Positions 9,934 through 18,176 of a stretch of DNA of 20,538 bases are shown one piece after another. The stretch is from NCBI GenBank assembly GCA_025924495.1, contig JAICIG010000093.1:1-20538 (forward strand). The letters are read 5' to 3'. Position numbers and translations under genes: made by a program. The notes below the pieces were generated by a model. It saw only the letters and a list, made by a program, of their open reading frames with translations. It made no database searches and had not been told where the DNA came from. Within the stretch, counting starts at the first letter, position 1. Each line of letters opens with the position of its first letter. The stretch comes from Pirellulales bacterium (GTDB taxonomy: Bacteria; Planctomycetota; Planctomycetia; Pirellulales; JAICIG01).

Positions 9934-10020
9934 GGCAATTCTACGCCACAAATCGGTCTGGACTCTTGGGCGCGTGAGCTTAGCAGAAGAAGCCGCTGCG
10001 CCGCGAGGCGAACTGGCGCC

Positions 10021-10050
10021 GGTATAAATTGTTGGCGCCGCGCGACTCAA
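10021..10050 (-). promoter_or_regulatory. Weak candidate glmS promoter
   Basis: On the minus strand TTGAGT (10045-10050) and TATACC (10021-10026) are separated by 18 nt, each matching 4 of 6 sigma-70 consensus bases, about 105 nt before the glmS ATG. Two copies of the 6-bp palindrome GGCGCC (10015-10020 and 10034-10039) flank the -10-like box. This is a pattern match only. Confidence 0.2.
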
Positions 10051-10424
10051 TACGTTTTGCGTTCAGCTTCTGGACGGCCGAAGCATGCGTCGCCGACCGA
10101 TGAGTTTTGATAGGGATTCAAGGGCAGGCGCATTCGGCGGCGCATGCTGGGATGCGCGGCTAGCATTCGCCAGGTCGTCGGGTCGAATGGGGAAAGCCGG
10201 CGGCAACGATCTCCACTGCTGCTTGCATTTGTAACATGCGTTTGGCTAAGTCCATTAATGGCCGTCCATGATCGGGTTTGTTTTGCTTACCCGACGAGAA
10301 CTGATGCAAAGATGGGGCGAATGTATGATCTGGGATGAACTTATAGAACTTTGCGTCAGTGCTCACAGTGGAGATGCACCGGCGCCATCGCTTTTCGTTC
10401 GGGTGATCGCTGGAGATTCTCTGC

Positions 10425-10440
10425 TCGGGCGAGCGCCCGA
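10425..10440. repeat. Perfect 7-bp inverted repeat
   Basis: TCGGGCG and CGCCCGA are separated by two bases, so RNA could form a 6-bp stem with a 4-nt GAGC loop. The plus strand is followed by A residues rather than T residues, so this is not an intrinsic terminator for either direction. It lies about 250 bp upstream of the reductase-aminotransferase gene. Confidence 0.4.
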
Positions 10441-10679
10441 AAAATCACCAGCTAATACCAGCAAATTCCCCTTCCTTGCGCCAACCGCCCTGGGTATTCT
10501 ATGCCGCGCAAATCAATATGATTCGCCGCAGTTGCCAGCGGTAAAAAGCGATTGAGCTCCGAACCGCCAGAACGGGCCCGAATGCTTAAACTTACGTAAC
10601 CATCAAAGTTTGCCACCTTCAGCGTCGATGAATGTCGCCGGTTCATCGAACAATCATTTCTCACCGCGTCGGCAATTCC

Positions 10680-10684
10680 GGGAG
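10680..10684 (+). promoter_or_regulatory. Ribosome binding site deciding the start of the fusion gene
   Basis: GGGAG precedes the ATG at 10689 by 4 nt, slightly short but usable. The ATG at 10632, which opens the frame, has no comparable site. Confidence 0.5.
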
Positions 10685-10688
10685 TAAT

Positions 10689-13367
10689 ATGGCCACCCAG
10701 GACAGTTCTGCTTGCAGACTTCCGGCATCCAGCGCCTCTTCGCCAAAACCGCTCTCGACGGAGCCGATGCGGTTCGCGTTCTTGGTTCACCCGCTGGGAC
10801 ACGAAACGAAGACCTTGCTGAACTTAGATCCTCAAGGTTGTTTGCAGCGCGAACAGGGCAGCGATTTACTGAGTTTTTGCGGCCACTTGCATCGGATGCT
10901 GGGCGAAGGCAGGCGCAGGCTCGCAGAGCCTTCAATTCCAACCGTCCGGATCGCTGATGAATTGCCCGGGCTGATCTCTAGAAGCGGGGCGGTTGCTGAA
11001 GGTCGCTTTTACGAAATCCCTTTAGACGCTTGGGAGATCCTCGACGATCCGGGCCGCGCGGTGGATTATATGGAACAGGCGGTCGACGCGGCGCACGCCT
11101 GGGGCGCTAAGTTGATCGGACTGGGATCAATGACCGGCGTGGTGGGCGGCCACGGCGTGCACCTGGCCGAACGTGGTCCGGTCAGCGTGACGACGGGCAA
11201 TAGTCTGACCGTATTTGCTGCGCTAGAGAATCTCCTACACGTATGCGCTGAAACCAACCTTGATCTTTCTCGCAAGACGGTGGCGGTGATCGGCGCGCCG
11301 GGCAGCATCGCCGCTGCTACCGCCAGGTTGCTGGCGCCGCTCTGCGGCGAGTTGATTCTTGTCGCCCGCAGCGCTTCGGGGCGGGCCATGCAGTTAGCCG
11401 ACCAACTCGACTGCGAGTTGCTGCTGGACGTGCCTTCGGCGCTGGGCCGCGCCAACGTGATCCTTTCGGCGACCTCGTCCGGGAATTGCATCGATCAAGA
11501 GCTTTTGCAGCCCGGCAGCATTGTGATTGACGTAGCAGTACCCACGGACGTTGAGGGCGGTCGCGCTCTGCGCGATGATGTCCTAATTATCTCCGGCGGA
11601 CTCACGCGCGTGCCGGAGACTATGCCGCTCACGTCGCGTTACTTATGGTTCCATCAAGGGATGATTCCGAGCTGCCTGGCCGAGACGATGGTGCTGGCGC
11701 TCGATGGCCGAGCGGAGTGCTTTTCTCTCGGGCGTCAACTGGATGTCGATGGCGTGCAGACGATCGGCGCACGCGCCAAGGCGCACGGCTTCGATTTTTC
11801 GCGATTGATTTCATTCGGCCTGCCCTTGACAGATTCCAGCCTGGTGAAGTTCCGCAAAGTGCTGGCGCGCCAGTGCTCGCGCGAGGTAAACGGCGCCATT
11901 CCGGTGCGAGACGTCGCCGCCGAGTCCCGGCAGCCTCTGGGGGCCGAAGCCGATCGCGCCGCCAAACTGCATGCCCGCCACATCAATCCGGTCATGATTG
12001 CCCTGGCCGCGAAAAGCGGCGTTGCCAAGACCTTTGTCCGTGGCGAGGGAACTCGCCTGTGGGACGCGGATGGCAAAGAGTATTTGGACTTTGTTGCCGG
12101 CTTCGGCGCAATGAACCTGGGGCACAATCACCCTGACGTCGTTGCCGCGGTTCAGCAGGCTCTGGCCAAGCAGGCCCCTGGGTTCGCACAGTCCTCCGTC
12201 AATCCGTTCGCTGCGGCTCTTGCGGAAGAGCTGATTTCCTTGGCGCCGCCCGGACTGGAAATGGCCTTTTTTGCCAATAGCGGCACGGAAACGGTCGAAG
12301 CGGCGCTCAAGCTAGCGCGTGCAAGCACAGGCCGAGCGGGCCTGTTGCACTGCGAGCGGTCCTATCACGGCAAGTCGTTCGGCGCACTGTCGGTCACCGG
12401 CAATCAGAACTATCAGCGGCCATTCGGTCCTTTATTGCCCGACTGCCAGGCCGTGCCCTTCGGCGACTTGGAGAATCTTGAACGCGCCCTGGCAACGCGG
12501 CGATTCGCCGCCTTCATCGTAGAACCGATCCAAGCAGAAGGGGGCATGAACGTTCCGCCGGCCGGTTACCTACGCGAGGCGAAGCGCCTGTGTCAGGCGA
12601 CCGGCACGTTGCTGATCGTCGACGAGGTTCAGACAGGTCTCGGACGCACCGGAACGCTGTTTGCCTGCGACCGCGAAGGCGTCGAGCCGGACTTGATGAC
12701 GCTCGCCAAGTCGTTAGGCGGAGGTCTAATGCCGATCGGCGCCATGCTGGCCCGCCGCGAGTTGTGGATGAAAGCCTACGGCACGCTGCAGACCTGCGCC
12801 CTGCACACGAGCACCTTCGGCGGCGGCAGCCTGGCCTGCGCTGCGGGCCTGGCCGCGCTGCGGGCTATCGAACAGGAGCGGCTGACGGACAATGCCGAGC
12901 TGCGCGGCCAGCAGTTGCGGCAAGGCCTGGCCGAGCTATGCGACACAAGTCCGCTGTTGCGTGAAGTGCGCGGCCATGGATTGCTCGTGGGACTGGAATT
13001 CAATCCGCTGCCCGATGCGGTCATCGCGCATTGGAAATCGCTCGACGGCGGCGGCATGAATGCGTATCTCGTCTCGAATTTCGACCAGATGGTCGAAGGC
13101 CTGCCGGCGATGTACGCCATGCAGACGCTGCTGAATGATTACGCCATTTACACCCAAGTCACGCGCTCGAATCCGCGCGTGCTGCGAATTCAGCCGCCGC
13201 TGACCGTCCGCCGCGACGAGATCAACGCCTTCCTGCACGCCATGCGGCAGATTTGCGACGAAAGCGAATTCGTGCAGCGGCTGTTCGACGGCATCGTCGC
13301 CAAGACCACGCTCGGCAAACATCGCGGGGCAGATCGCGAAGTCCTGCCGACATCCACAGCGGCCTAG
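10689..13367 (+). CDS. Fusion of acyl-ACP-reductase-like domain and class III PLP aminotransferase
   Basis: The 892-residue protein has two enzyme regions. Residues about 27-370 resemble the cyanobacterial long-chain acyl-ACP reductase: GRFYE (105-109), TTGNS (168-172), a Rossmann segment VAVIGAPGSIAAA (198-210), SCLAETM (328-334) and FSLGRQ (345-350) follow that family's order. The position I align with its catalytic cysteine (QPC before VLID) is QPGS here, Ser277. The third Rossmann glycine is alanine (208). Residues about 425-860 form a class III aminotransferase close to putrescine/acetylornithine types: NSGTE (530-534), SYHGKSFGA (558-566), VDEVQTGLGRTG (644-655; Asp645 and Gln648), PLP lysine Lys674 in LAKSLGGG, HTSTFGG (706-712) and LRIQPPL (832-838). 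Inferred role: thioester reduced to aldehyde, then transaminated to an amine. Alternatively the first domain is a non-acylating dehydrogenase or a binding module. The start at 10689 is chosen for GGGAG upstream; ATG 10632 and ATG 10767 are alternatives. It converges on the hexomutase gene 39 bp away. Confidence 0.88.
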   Translation: MATQDSSACRLPASSASSPKPLSTEPMRFAFLVHPLGHETKTLLNLDPQGCLQREQGSDLLSFCGHLHRMLGEGRRRLAEPSIPTVRIADELPGLISRSGAVAEGRFYEIPLDAWEILDDPGRAVDYMEQAVDAAHAWGAKLIGLGSMTGVVGGHGVHLAERGPVSVTTGNSLTVFAALENLLHVCAETNLDLSRKTVAVIGAPGSIAAATARLLAPLCGELILVARSASGRAMQLADQLDCELLLDVPSALGRANVILSATSSGNCIDQELLQPGSIVIDVAVPTDVEGGRALRDDVLIISGGLTRVPETMPLTSRYLWFHQGMIPSCLAETMVLALDGRAECFSLGRQLDVDGVQTIGARAKAHGFDFSRLISFGLPLTDSSLVKFRKVLARQCSREVNGAIPVRDVAAESRQPLGAEADRAAKLHARHINPVMIALAAKSGVAKTFVRGEGTRLWDADGKEYLDFVAGFGAMNLGHNHPDVVAAVQQALAKQAPGFAQSSVNPFAAALAEELISLAPPGLEMAFFANSGTETVEAALKLARASTGRAGLLHCERSYHGKSFGALSVTGNQNYQRPFGPLLPDCQAVPFGDLENLERALATRRFAAFIVEPIQAEGGMNVPPAGYLREAKRLCQATGTLLIVDEVQTGLGRTGTLFACDREGVEPDLMTLAKSLGGGLMPIGAMLARRELWMKAYGTLQTCALHTSTFGGGSLACAAGLAALRAIEQERLTDNAELRGQQLRQGLAELCDTSPLLREVRGHGLLVGLEFNPLPDAVIAHWKSLDGGGMNAYLVSNFDQMVEGLPAMYAMQTLLNDYAIYTQVTRSNPRVLRIQPPLTVRRDEINAFLHAMRQICDESEFVQRLFDGIVAKTTLGKHRGADREVLPTSTAA

Positions 13368-13406
13368 CTCGAGCCTGATCGCTTGGCGCGGCGAACGACC
13401 CGATTT

Positions 13407-14753
13407 TCACGCGATCGTCGCCACAACGTTTGCCGCCTCAGCGCACAACCGCTTTGCTTCCTCGGCGCTCTCCGCTTCGGCGATCGCTCGCACCATTGGT
13501 TCCGTATTACTGGCCCTGACTAAGAGCCACTTGCCGGGCCAGTCCAGCCGCAGGCCGTCGAGTCGATCAATCTCGGCGTCGCGGAAGCGTTCGGCCAGCG
13601 CTTCCAGGCCGCGAGCGACTTTTTCGGCAGGCAAGGAGATCTTCGTCTTCACGATCTCGTACCGCGGCAGCTCATCTGCCAGACGGCTTAAGGGCAGCTC
13701 GCGCGCGGCCATCGCGTCGAGCACGAGCGCCATGCCGACGAAACTGTCGCGCACATAGCCCACACGCGGATCGATCACGCCGCCGTTCCCCTCGCCGCCG
13801 AGCACGGCGTCGTGAGCCTTCATCATCTCGACGACATTCGCTTCCCCGACCGCCGAGCGATAGAAGGGAACCTTGTAGCGGATTGCCAGGTCCTCCGTCA
13901 TGCGGCTGGTAGAACAATTGGTTACGACCGGGCCAGGCATTGTGCGCAGGACATGGTCGGCGCAAATGGCCAGCGTGTACTCTTCGCCGATGTAGCGGCC
14001 CCGTTCGTCGATCAAGGCCAACCTATCGGCATCCGGATCCTGGCAGAATCCGACTTCGGCGCCGGCCGCCGTCACCTGGCCGAGCACTCCGGCCAGATTC
14101 TCTGCGGTCGGTTCAGGCGTGTGTTCGAATTTGCCGTCCGGCGTGCCGCCTAAGACGGTCAAGTCGCACCCCAGCTCGCCGAGCAAGCGCGCGCCCAACA
14201 GACTGCCCGAGCCGCGATTGGCATCGAGCACGACTTTGAATTGTCGCCGGCGGATGCGATCGAAATTGACGGTCTTCAGCACCAGCTCCGCGTGCCGAGA
14301 GAGCGTGTCTGGACAACCAATCGCCTCCCCGCACTGGTCGTGAGCCGCCCAAGCAACCCTTCCCGAGCGATATCGTTCAATCGCTTTTTGACCGGCGGCG
14401 GCCGACATGATGCGACCTTCTGACGAGAACAGTTTCAAGCCGTTGTACTCCGGCGGATTGTGCGACGCCGAAATCTGCACCCCCCCGGCTGCCGAAAACT
14501 GGCGCACTAACACGCCGATGGTCGGCGTGGCGGCGATGTCGGCGTCGATGCTATGTCGTCCCATAGCCGCCAGGCCGCCGCGAATGATATCGGCCAACCA
14601 ACGGCCCGTGCCGCGGCCGTCGCGCGTGATCACGATAGGTCCCGCGGGCAGCGAACTAGCGAAGGCGCACACATAACGGATCGCCACGTCGGGCGTCAGG
14701 CTATCGCCAACAATTCCCCGCAATCCTGAGACGCTGATAATTGGGTCGCTCAT
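13407..14753 (-). CDS. glmM: Phosphoglucosamine mutase-type alpha-D-phosphohexomutase
   Basis: The 448-residue enzyme belongs to the alpha-D-phosphohexomutases, with all four signature loops: phosphoserine loop QISASHNPPEYNG (93-105; Ser97 is the phosphorylated residue), metal loop QDPDADRL (238-245; Asp239, Asp241, Asp243), sugar-specificity loop GGEGNGGVI (319-327) and phosphate-binding loop RASNTEP (413-419). GlmM isomerises glucosamine-6-phosphate to glucosamine-1-phosphate in the cytosol. The GEGNGG loop and the length resemble archaeal-type GlmM and bifunctional hexomutases, so phosphomannomutase activity is possible. The same-strand glmS about 3.5 kb away supports the aminosugar role, although the fusion gene separates them, so they are not one operon. 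Only a weak purine-rich site (AGAGAG) precedes the ATG. The family is certain; the choice of GlmM over ManB/AlgC is likely. Confidence 0.88.
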   Translation of the reverse strand: MSDPIISVSGLRGIVGDSLTPDVAIRYVCAFASSLPAGPIVITRDGRGTGRWLADIIRGGLAAMGRHSIDADIAATPTIGVLVRQFSAAGGVQISASHNPPEYNGLKLFSSEGRIMSAAAGQKAIERYRSGRVAWAAHDQCGEAIGCPDTLSRHAELVLKTVNFDRIRRRQFKVVLDANRGSGSLLGARLLGELGCDLTVLGGTPDGKFEHTPEPTAENLAGVLGQVTAAGAEVGFCQDPDADRLALIDERGRYIGEEYTLAICADHVLRTMPGPVVTNCSTSRMTEDLAIRYKVPFYRSAVGEANVVEMMKAHDAVLGGEGNGGVIDPRVGYVRDSFVGMALVLDAMAARELPLSRLADELPRYEIVKTKISLPAEKVARGLEALAERFRDAEIDRLDGLRLDWPGKWLLVRASNTEPMVRAIAEAESAEEAKRLCAEAANVVATIA

Positions 14754-15097
14754 GAACTGACTCTCTGCGGATCGACTTCAGATAGGCGGCGCCGGTCAGG
14801 CGTCAAGAACCGCTGCCAAGCTCCCCGTAGCGGCCTTGAGCACCGGAATCCACGCCGCCTTGTTGCGCACTGTCGCCTTTCGCAACAACCCTGGCGTTCG
14901 ACTCGCATAACATAGTCTCTTCGTCGTACAGTCGAAAGCCAGTCCCAGTCCGCAATCCTTCCGGCGAGTGCAGCCTGACTCAAGCGTCACGCAACTTCAA
15001 GAGCCGCATTGATGCTCCCATTCGCGTCGCAAGGCCTTCAGATGGCCAATTGAGCTTTGCGTGGCAATTCACAGGAAGACGCTGTAGACTTCATTGA
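14754..15097. other. 344-bp divergent intergenic region
   Basis: It separates the hexomutase gene (leftward) from the membrane-protein pair (rightward). It contains the inverted repeat at 14860-14888. The small minus-strand frames here (about 64-77 codons) lack motifs or ribosome binding sites. No RNA gene is visible. Confidence 0.45.
14860..14888. repeat. 8-bp inverted repeat, possible operator
   Basis: TTGTTGCG (14860-14867) and CGCAACAA (14881-14888) are perfect inverted arms with a 13-bp spacer. Their starts are 21 bp apart, two helical turns, as expected for a dimeric regulator, and the site lies about 107 bp before the hexomutase start. One such repeat in a region of this size is not statistically rare, and no T-tract suggests a terminator. 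Confidence 0.35.
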
Positions 15098-16246
15098 ATG
15101 GCGGGAAATCGCAGACTGATTCGCTGGATCGCCGTAGGATTAATGCTGCCGGCCGCGCTCGTCGTTTCCGACGAGTTGTTGCTGGCCGCCGCAATTGGAG
15201 GCGGCGACAATTTGTGGCCGGTTTTCTTCGTCTGGCTCGTCGCGCAAACCGCGCTGATGAGCCTGGCGGCGGGCAAATGGCTCGAGTCTTGGTTCTGGCG
15301 GGTAATCGTCCTGACCTGGACGTCGTTGCTGCTCAACGTTCTGCTGTTTCACGTCGCTGCTTTGCGAATCGGAAACGGGATATTTGACGCGCATCTGCTC
15401 GCGGGCGCCTTCCTCGCGGCACAGTTCTGCTTGCTTGCCGCCTGGCTTGTACTGGGTACTTCCTCATGGCAATGGCGTTTGCCAGCCGCAGTCATCGCCC
15501 TATTGCCGGCGGGCCTCGTAGTCGCCGAGTTGGATCGCAGCAGGCTTTCTCTAGGAGACGTCTGGAAAGAGATTGCTGCGCTGCAAGTGACGACTACATT
15601 TCTATTCGCGGCTTTATTGCGATGGCGCGGCTACCGCGTCGAGCGCCTCGACGAGGGTGCTTCCCCCGGCGCCGCCGGCCCAGCGGCCGTATCGCAGTTC
15701 TCGCTGAGTCACCTGCTCACTTGGACCGCCGCCTTGGCTCCCTTGCTGTTGCTGCTGCAGACGCTTGACTATGCATTCCTGCGCTGGCTCAACTGGCGGC
15801 AAACGGGCGTGCTCATTGTGGACGGCGTGCTCTTGGCCCCCGTCGCGCTGACCTCGTTCTGGGCCGCTTTAGGCCGCGGCCGAAGTTGGTCGAAAGTCGT
15901 GCTGCTTGCGTTGATCGCCGCTGCGATGGGCGCGGCCTTGTATATAGTCGAAGACCAGTTCGCAACGGTGCCGGCGTGGCTTGCCGGGAAAGTTTCCGGG
16001 ACGTACGTCTGGGTCGGAAAGTCGTATGTCATCAAGATCACCAATATGGGTCTGAGCTGGCTGGTTTGGCCCCCGTTGTGTGCCTTCCTGTTGGCCGGAA
16101 TGCTGCTCGTGTTCCGGGCTAGCGGGTATCGCCTGACGCGGTCGAAACGGCCGCATGCCGCCGGCGGCCAGGTCGAGCTATCGGCTTCGAATACGGGTTC
16201 CTCTTCTCTGTTCCCGCGGTCTCGTCCAGAGCAGAGAAACGCGTAA
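15098..16246 (+). CDS. Polytopic membrane protein of unknown function
   Basis: The 382-residue protein has about nine or ten hydrophobic helices (roughly 7-24, 38-58, 66-88, 98-120, 127-145, 158-175, 203-221, 235-257, 265-285, 317-339) and a polar 40-residue C-terminal tail. The segment SQFSLSHLLTWTAALAPLL (199-217) is a variant of the FSLRTLM membrane element found in many planctomycete membrane proteins, including the next gene. No catalytic motif or transporter signature is visible. The ATG at 15098 has only a distant AGGAAG (about 20 nt upstream), so the start is uncertain. The downstream leucine-rich-repeat gene begins 78 bp after its stop on the same strand, and the two are probably co-transcribed. 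A function should not be assigned. Confidence 0.75.
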   Translation: MAGNRRLIRWIAVGLMLPAALVVSDELLLAAAIGGGDNLWPVFFVWLVAQTALMSLAAGKWLESWFWRVIVLTWTSLLLNVLLFHVAALRIGNGIFDAHLLAGAFLAAQFCLLAAWLVLGTSSWQWRLPAAVIALLPAGLVVAELDRSRLSLGDVWKEIAALQVTTTFLFAALLRWRGYRVERLDEGASPGAAGPAAVSQFSLSHLLTWTAALAPLLLLLQTLDYAFLRWLNWRQTGVLIVDGVLLAPVALTSFWAALGRGRSWSKVVLLALIAAAMGAALYIVEDQFATVPAWLAGKVSGTYVWVGKSYVIKITNMGLSWLVWPPLCAFLLAGMLLVFRASGYRLTRSKRPHAAGGQVELSASNTGSSSLFPRSRPEQRNA

Positions 16247-16324
16247 TTGCGAACGCTCTCGGCGCCGCGTAGATAACGCTATGGGCAAGATACAGGACGA
16301 CCTCGACGCGGGTCGCTTGCTTGT

Positions 16325-17965
16325 ATGGCGAATAACTCGCTGACTCGTCGCCTCTTCGCCGCTGGCTCGCGCTATCGCCCGCGCGGGTTGACGCTGGCCG
16401 TGCTGGCCGTGATCGCAGGATTGATCGTGCTGGCCAACTTGAGTGGAGAATTCACCCCGCGAACTCTCAAACAGAATACACAGACGCCCGGCGAGTTCAA
16501 ATTCGAGGTTCCCAAGCCAGACGGCGAACATTTGAACGCGGTTGGCTATGAAATGAACATGTCGTATGGCTGGCCCCTGCCGTGGCGTCAATACATACTT
16601 ATCGTTTACATGGGCGCGAGCGCGATCGGCGAGTCCCACAGCACCGGCCGTTTGATCGGTAATGTGGCGGTCTGGGCAATGATGATGGCCACGCCGACGG
16701 CGGCCTGCGAGTGGCTGTTGCGTCGCTATCGCCCGCGCGTGAAGTTCAGCCTGCGCACGCTAATGGTCGCGATGGGGCTGGCGGCTGCGCTCTTCGCCTG
16801 GCTAGCCGCCGTACGCAATCGCGCGAATCTGCAGGATCCGATCATTGAAGCCGTGCAGGCGGAAAGCGGCGGAATCTGGATTGAACGCCGCGGTCCCAAA
16901 TGGCTCGAGCATCTCGTCGCGGACCGCTACCGCCGTCGAATCGTTGGTATTTCTCTAGCTGTACGGGAAACGGACGAGGAAGAAAAGCGCCAGGGCCGGC
17001 AATTGATCGACGAGTTGAAACGCTTGCCCGGCTTGCGATACCTGTCGTTGACAGCGAGCCGGTTGACTCCGGAATTGACCGCTGCCGTCGTTGAACTGCA
17101 GCGACTTGAAACGTTGGAGATCACCGTCGTCGAGTTTACTGCCGAGTCAAGCGCAGCGTTCGGCCGCGCCCTGAGAGACATGCGGCGCCTGAGAACGCTA
17201 TGCGTCGTTCCTCCTTACGGGATTTCCTTGGCCGAACCAGCGGAACTTCGCAGCTTTCTGGCGGCTATCGGCAACCAACCGCGACTGGAGCAACTCCGCT
17301 TGGAAGGCTGGGAGATTGACAGTCAGGATATTTCGTTGCTACGCGGGCTGATAAATCTGAAATCGCTTGCCTTACATGGCATCGAGCCGCCCCTTGGCCG
17401 GTCGGAAGACGATCCGCCGTTGCTCGCGCATCTCCCGCCCTTGCCGCGGCTGGAAACGCTCGACCTGTTGGGTTCGTCCGTTCACGATCGCGATCTTGGC
17501 TGCCTGGCAGGCCTGCGGTGGCTGAAATCGCTCAATCTCATTGAAACCCAAGTTACCCACGCCGGACTCGCGGAATTGAAGCCGCTCGAATCCCTCGAAG
17601 AACTGGCGATCAACTTCGATGCGGGACAGCGGCGCGGCCTCGAAGCTCTGATCGCGCTCCAGCGTCTGAAGAAGCTGCACATCGAAGATCTCTACCCGGA
17701 GTGGCTGGAACCGTCGTGGACCGAGTCGGCCGAGGTGCTGGAGAAGGAGGCATTGAGTCGGCCGGCCGACCTCAACGACTGGCTGCGCGGGCTTGCCGCA
17801 TTGCGAAAAGCAAAGCCCGGACTTGCGATCGACGCGGATGCCAAATGGCGAGAATCGTCCTGGGAGGCACTGGCCCCGAAGTGCGAGATCGGAGGCGACG
17901 ACGCGATAGCCACTTGGGTTCGGGAGGCGGTGCGTGCCTGGAAGGAAAAGCAAGCGGCCAACTGA
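16325..17965 (+). CDS. Membrane-anchored leucine-rich-repeat protein
   Basis: The 546-residue protein begins with a basic segment and a membrane helix (about 21-38), a loop, a possible second helix (112-131), and the planctomycete FSLRTLMVAMGLAAALFAWLA element (141-161). From about 235 to 455 it has irregular leucine-rich repeats: LRYLSLTASRLTPE (237-250), LEQLRLEGWEIDSQD (321-335), LKSLALHGI (345-353), LETLDLLGSSVHDRDL (376-391), LKSLNLIETQVTHAGL (400-415) and LEELAINFD (424-432). Leucine-rich repeats are protein-interaction surfaces; the partner is unknown. The C-terminal 90 residues are charged and do not look like repeats. The ribosome binding site before 16325 is weak, but the N-terminal motif order fits a complete protein. 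It probably forms an operon with the preceding membrane-protein gene. Confidence 0.82.
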   Translation: MANNSLTRRLFAAGSRYRPRGLTLAVLAVIAGLIVLANLSGEFTPRTLKQNTQTPGEFKFEVPKPDGEHLNAVGYEMNMSYGWPLPWRQYILIVYMGASAIGESHSTGRLIGNVAVWAMMMATPTAACEWLLRRYRPRVKFSLRTLMVAMGLAAALFAWLAAVRNRANLQDPIIEAVQAESGGIWIERRGPKWLEHLVADRYRRRIVGISLAVRETDEEEKRQGRQLIDELKRLPGLRYLSLTASRLTPELTAAVVELQRLETLEITVVEFTAESSAAFGRALRDMRRLRTLCVVPPYGISLAEPAELRSFLAAIGNQPRLEQLRLEGWEIDSQDISLLRGLINLKSLALHGIEPPLGRSEDDPPLLAHLPPLPRLETLDLLGSSVHDRDLGCLAGLRWLKSLNLIETQVTHAGLAELKPLESLEELAINFDAGQRRGLEALIALQRLKKLHIEDLYPEWLEPSWTESAEVLEKEALSRPADLNDWLRGLAALRKAKPGLAIDADAKWRESSWEALAPKCEIGGDDAIATWVREAVRAWKEKQAAN

Positions 17966-18176
17966 ACCAGCCTCGAAGTCTGCCGACGTTCGGGCCGCGA
18001 TCCTCTGGAGTCGAAGGCGCTTCCTTTGGCGGCGCCGTCCCTCTTCCACGATTGCGCCTCAAAGGGCACAATAGACGGCGCGCGAGACCTCGTTGCTCGT
18101 ACCAGCGGATTGAACCAGCGCCGTCCCGCAATACTGCGCGCTGCGAATTGCTCTTAAGAACCACGGTGGGTGCATC

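Larger units (their letters stand above)
9919..10688. other. 770-bp divergent intergenic region between glmS and the fusion gene
   Basis: This long non-coding stretch must hold the promoters of glmS (leftward) and of the reductase-aminotransferase fusion (rightward). It contains the weak glmS promoter candidate and the inverted repeat at 10425-10440. Small open frames (for example 10144-10338 and 10268-10555 on plus) have no strong ribosome binding site. The stretch around 10325-10410 reads WDELIELCVSAHSGDA then LFVR in one frame, faintly like the N-terminus of an extracytoplasmic-function sigma factor, but this does not continue and I do not call a gene. No tRNA or known riboswitch is apparent. 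Confidence 0.45.

Noticed and set aside
9919..10050. 44-codon N-terminal extension of glmS
   Set aside because: GlmS requires Cys directly after the initiator Met, and AGGAGG precedes the internal ATG.
9919..10080. glmS ribozyme
   Set aside because: The upstream sequence shows none of the ribozyme core that I know, and that RNA is largely a Firmicutes element.
10632..10688. Upstream ATG of the fusion gene
   Set aside because: No ribosome binding site and no family-like residues in the extra 19 codons; GGGAG precedes the ATG at 10689. It remains a minor alternative.
18020..18041. GGCGC/GCGCC inverted repeat after the leucine-rich-repeat gene as a terminator
   Set aside because: The arms are only 5 bp and no T-tract follows.
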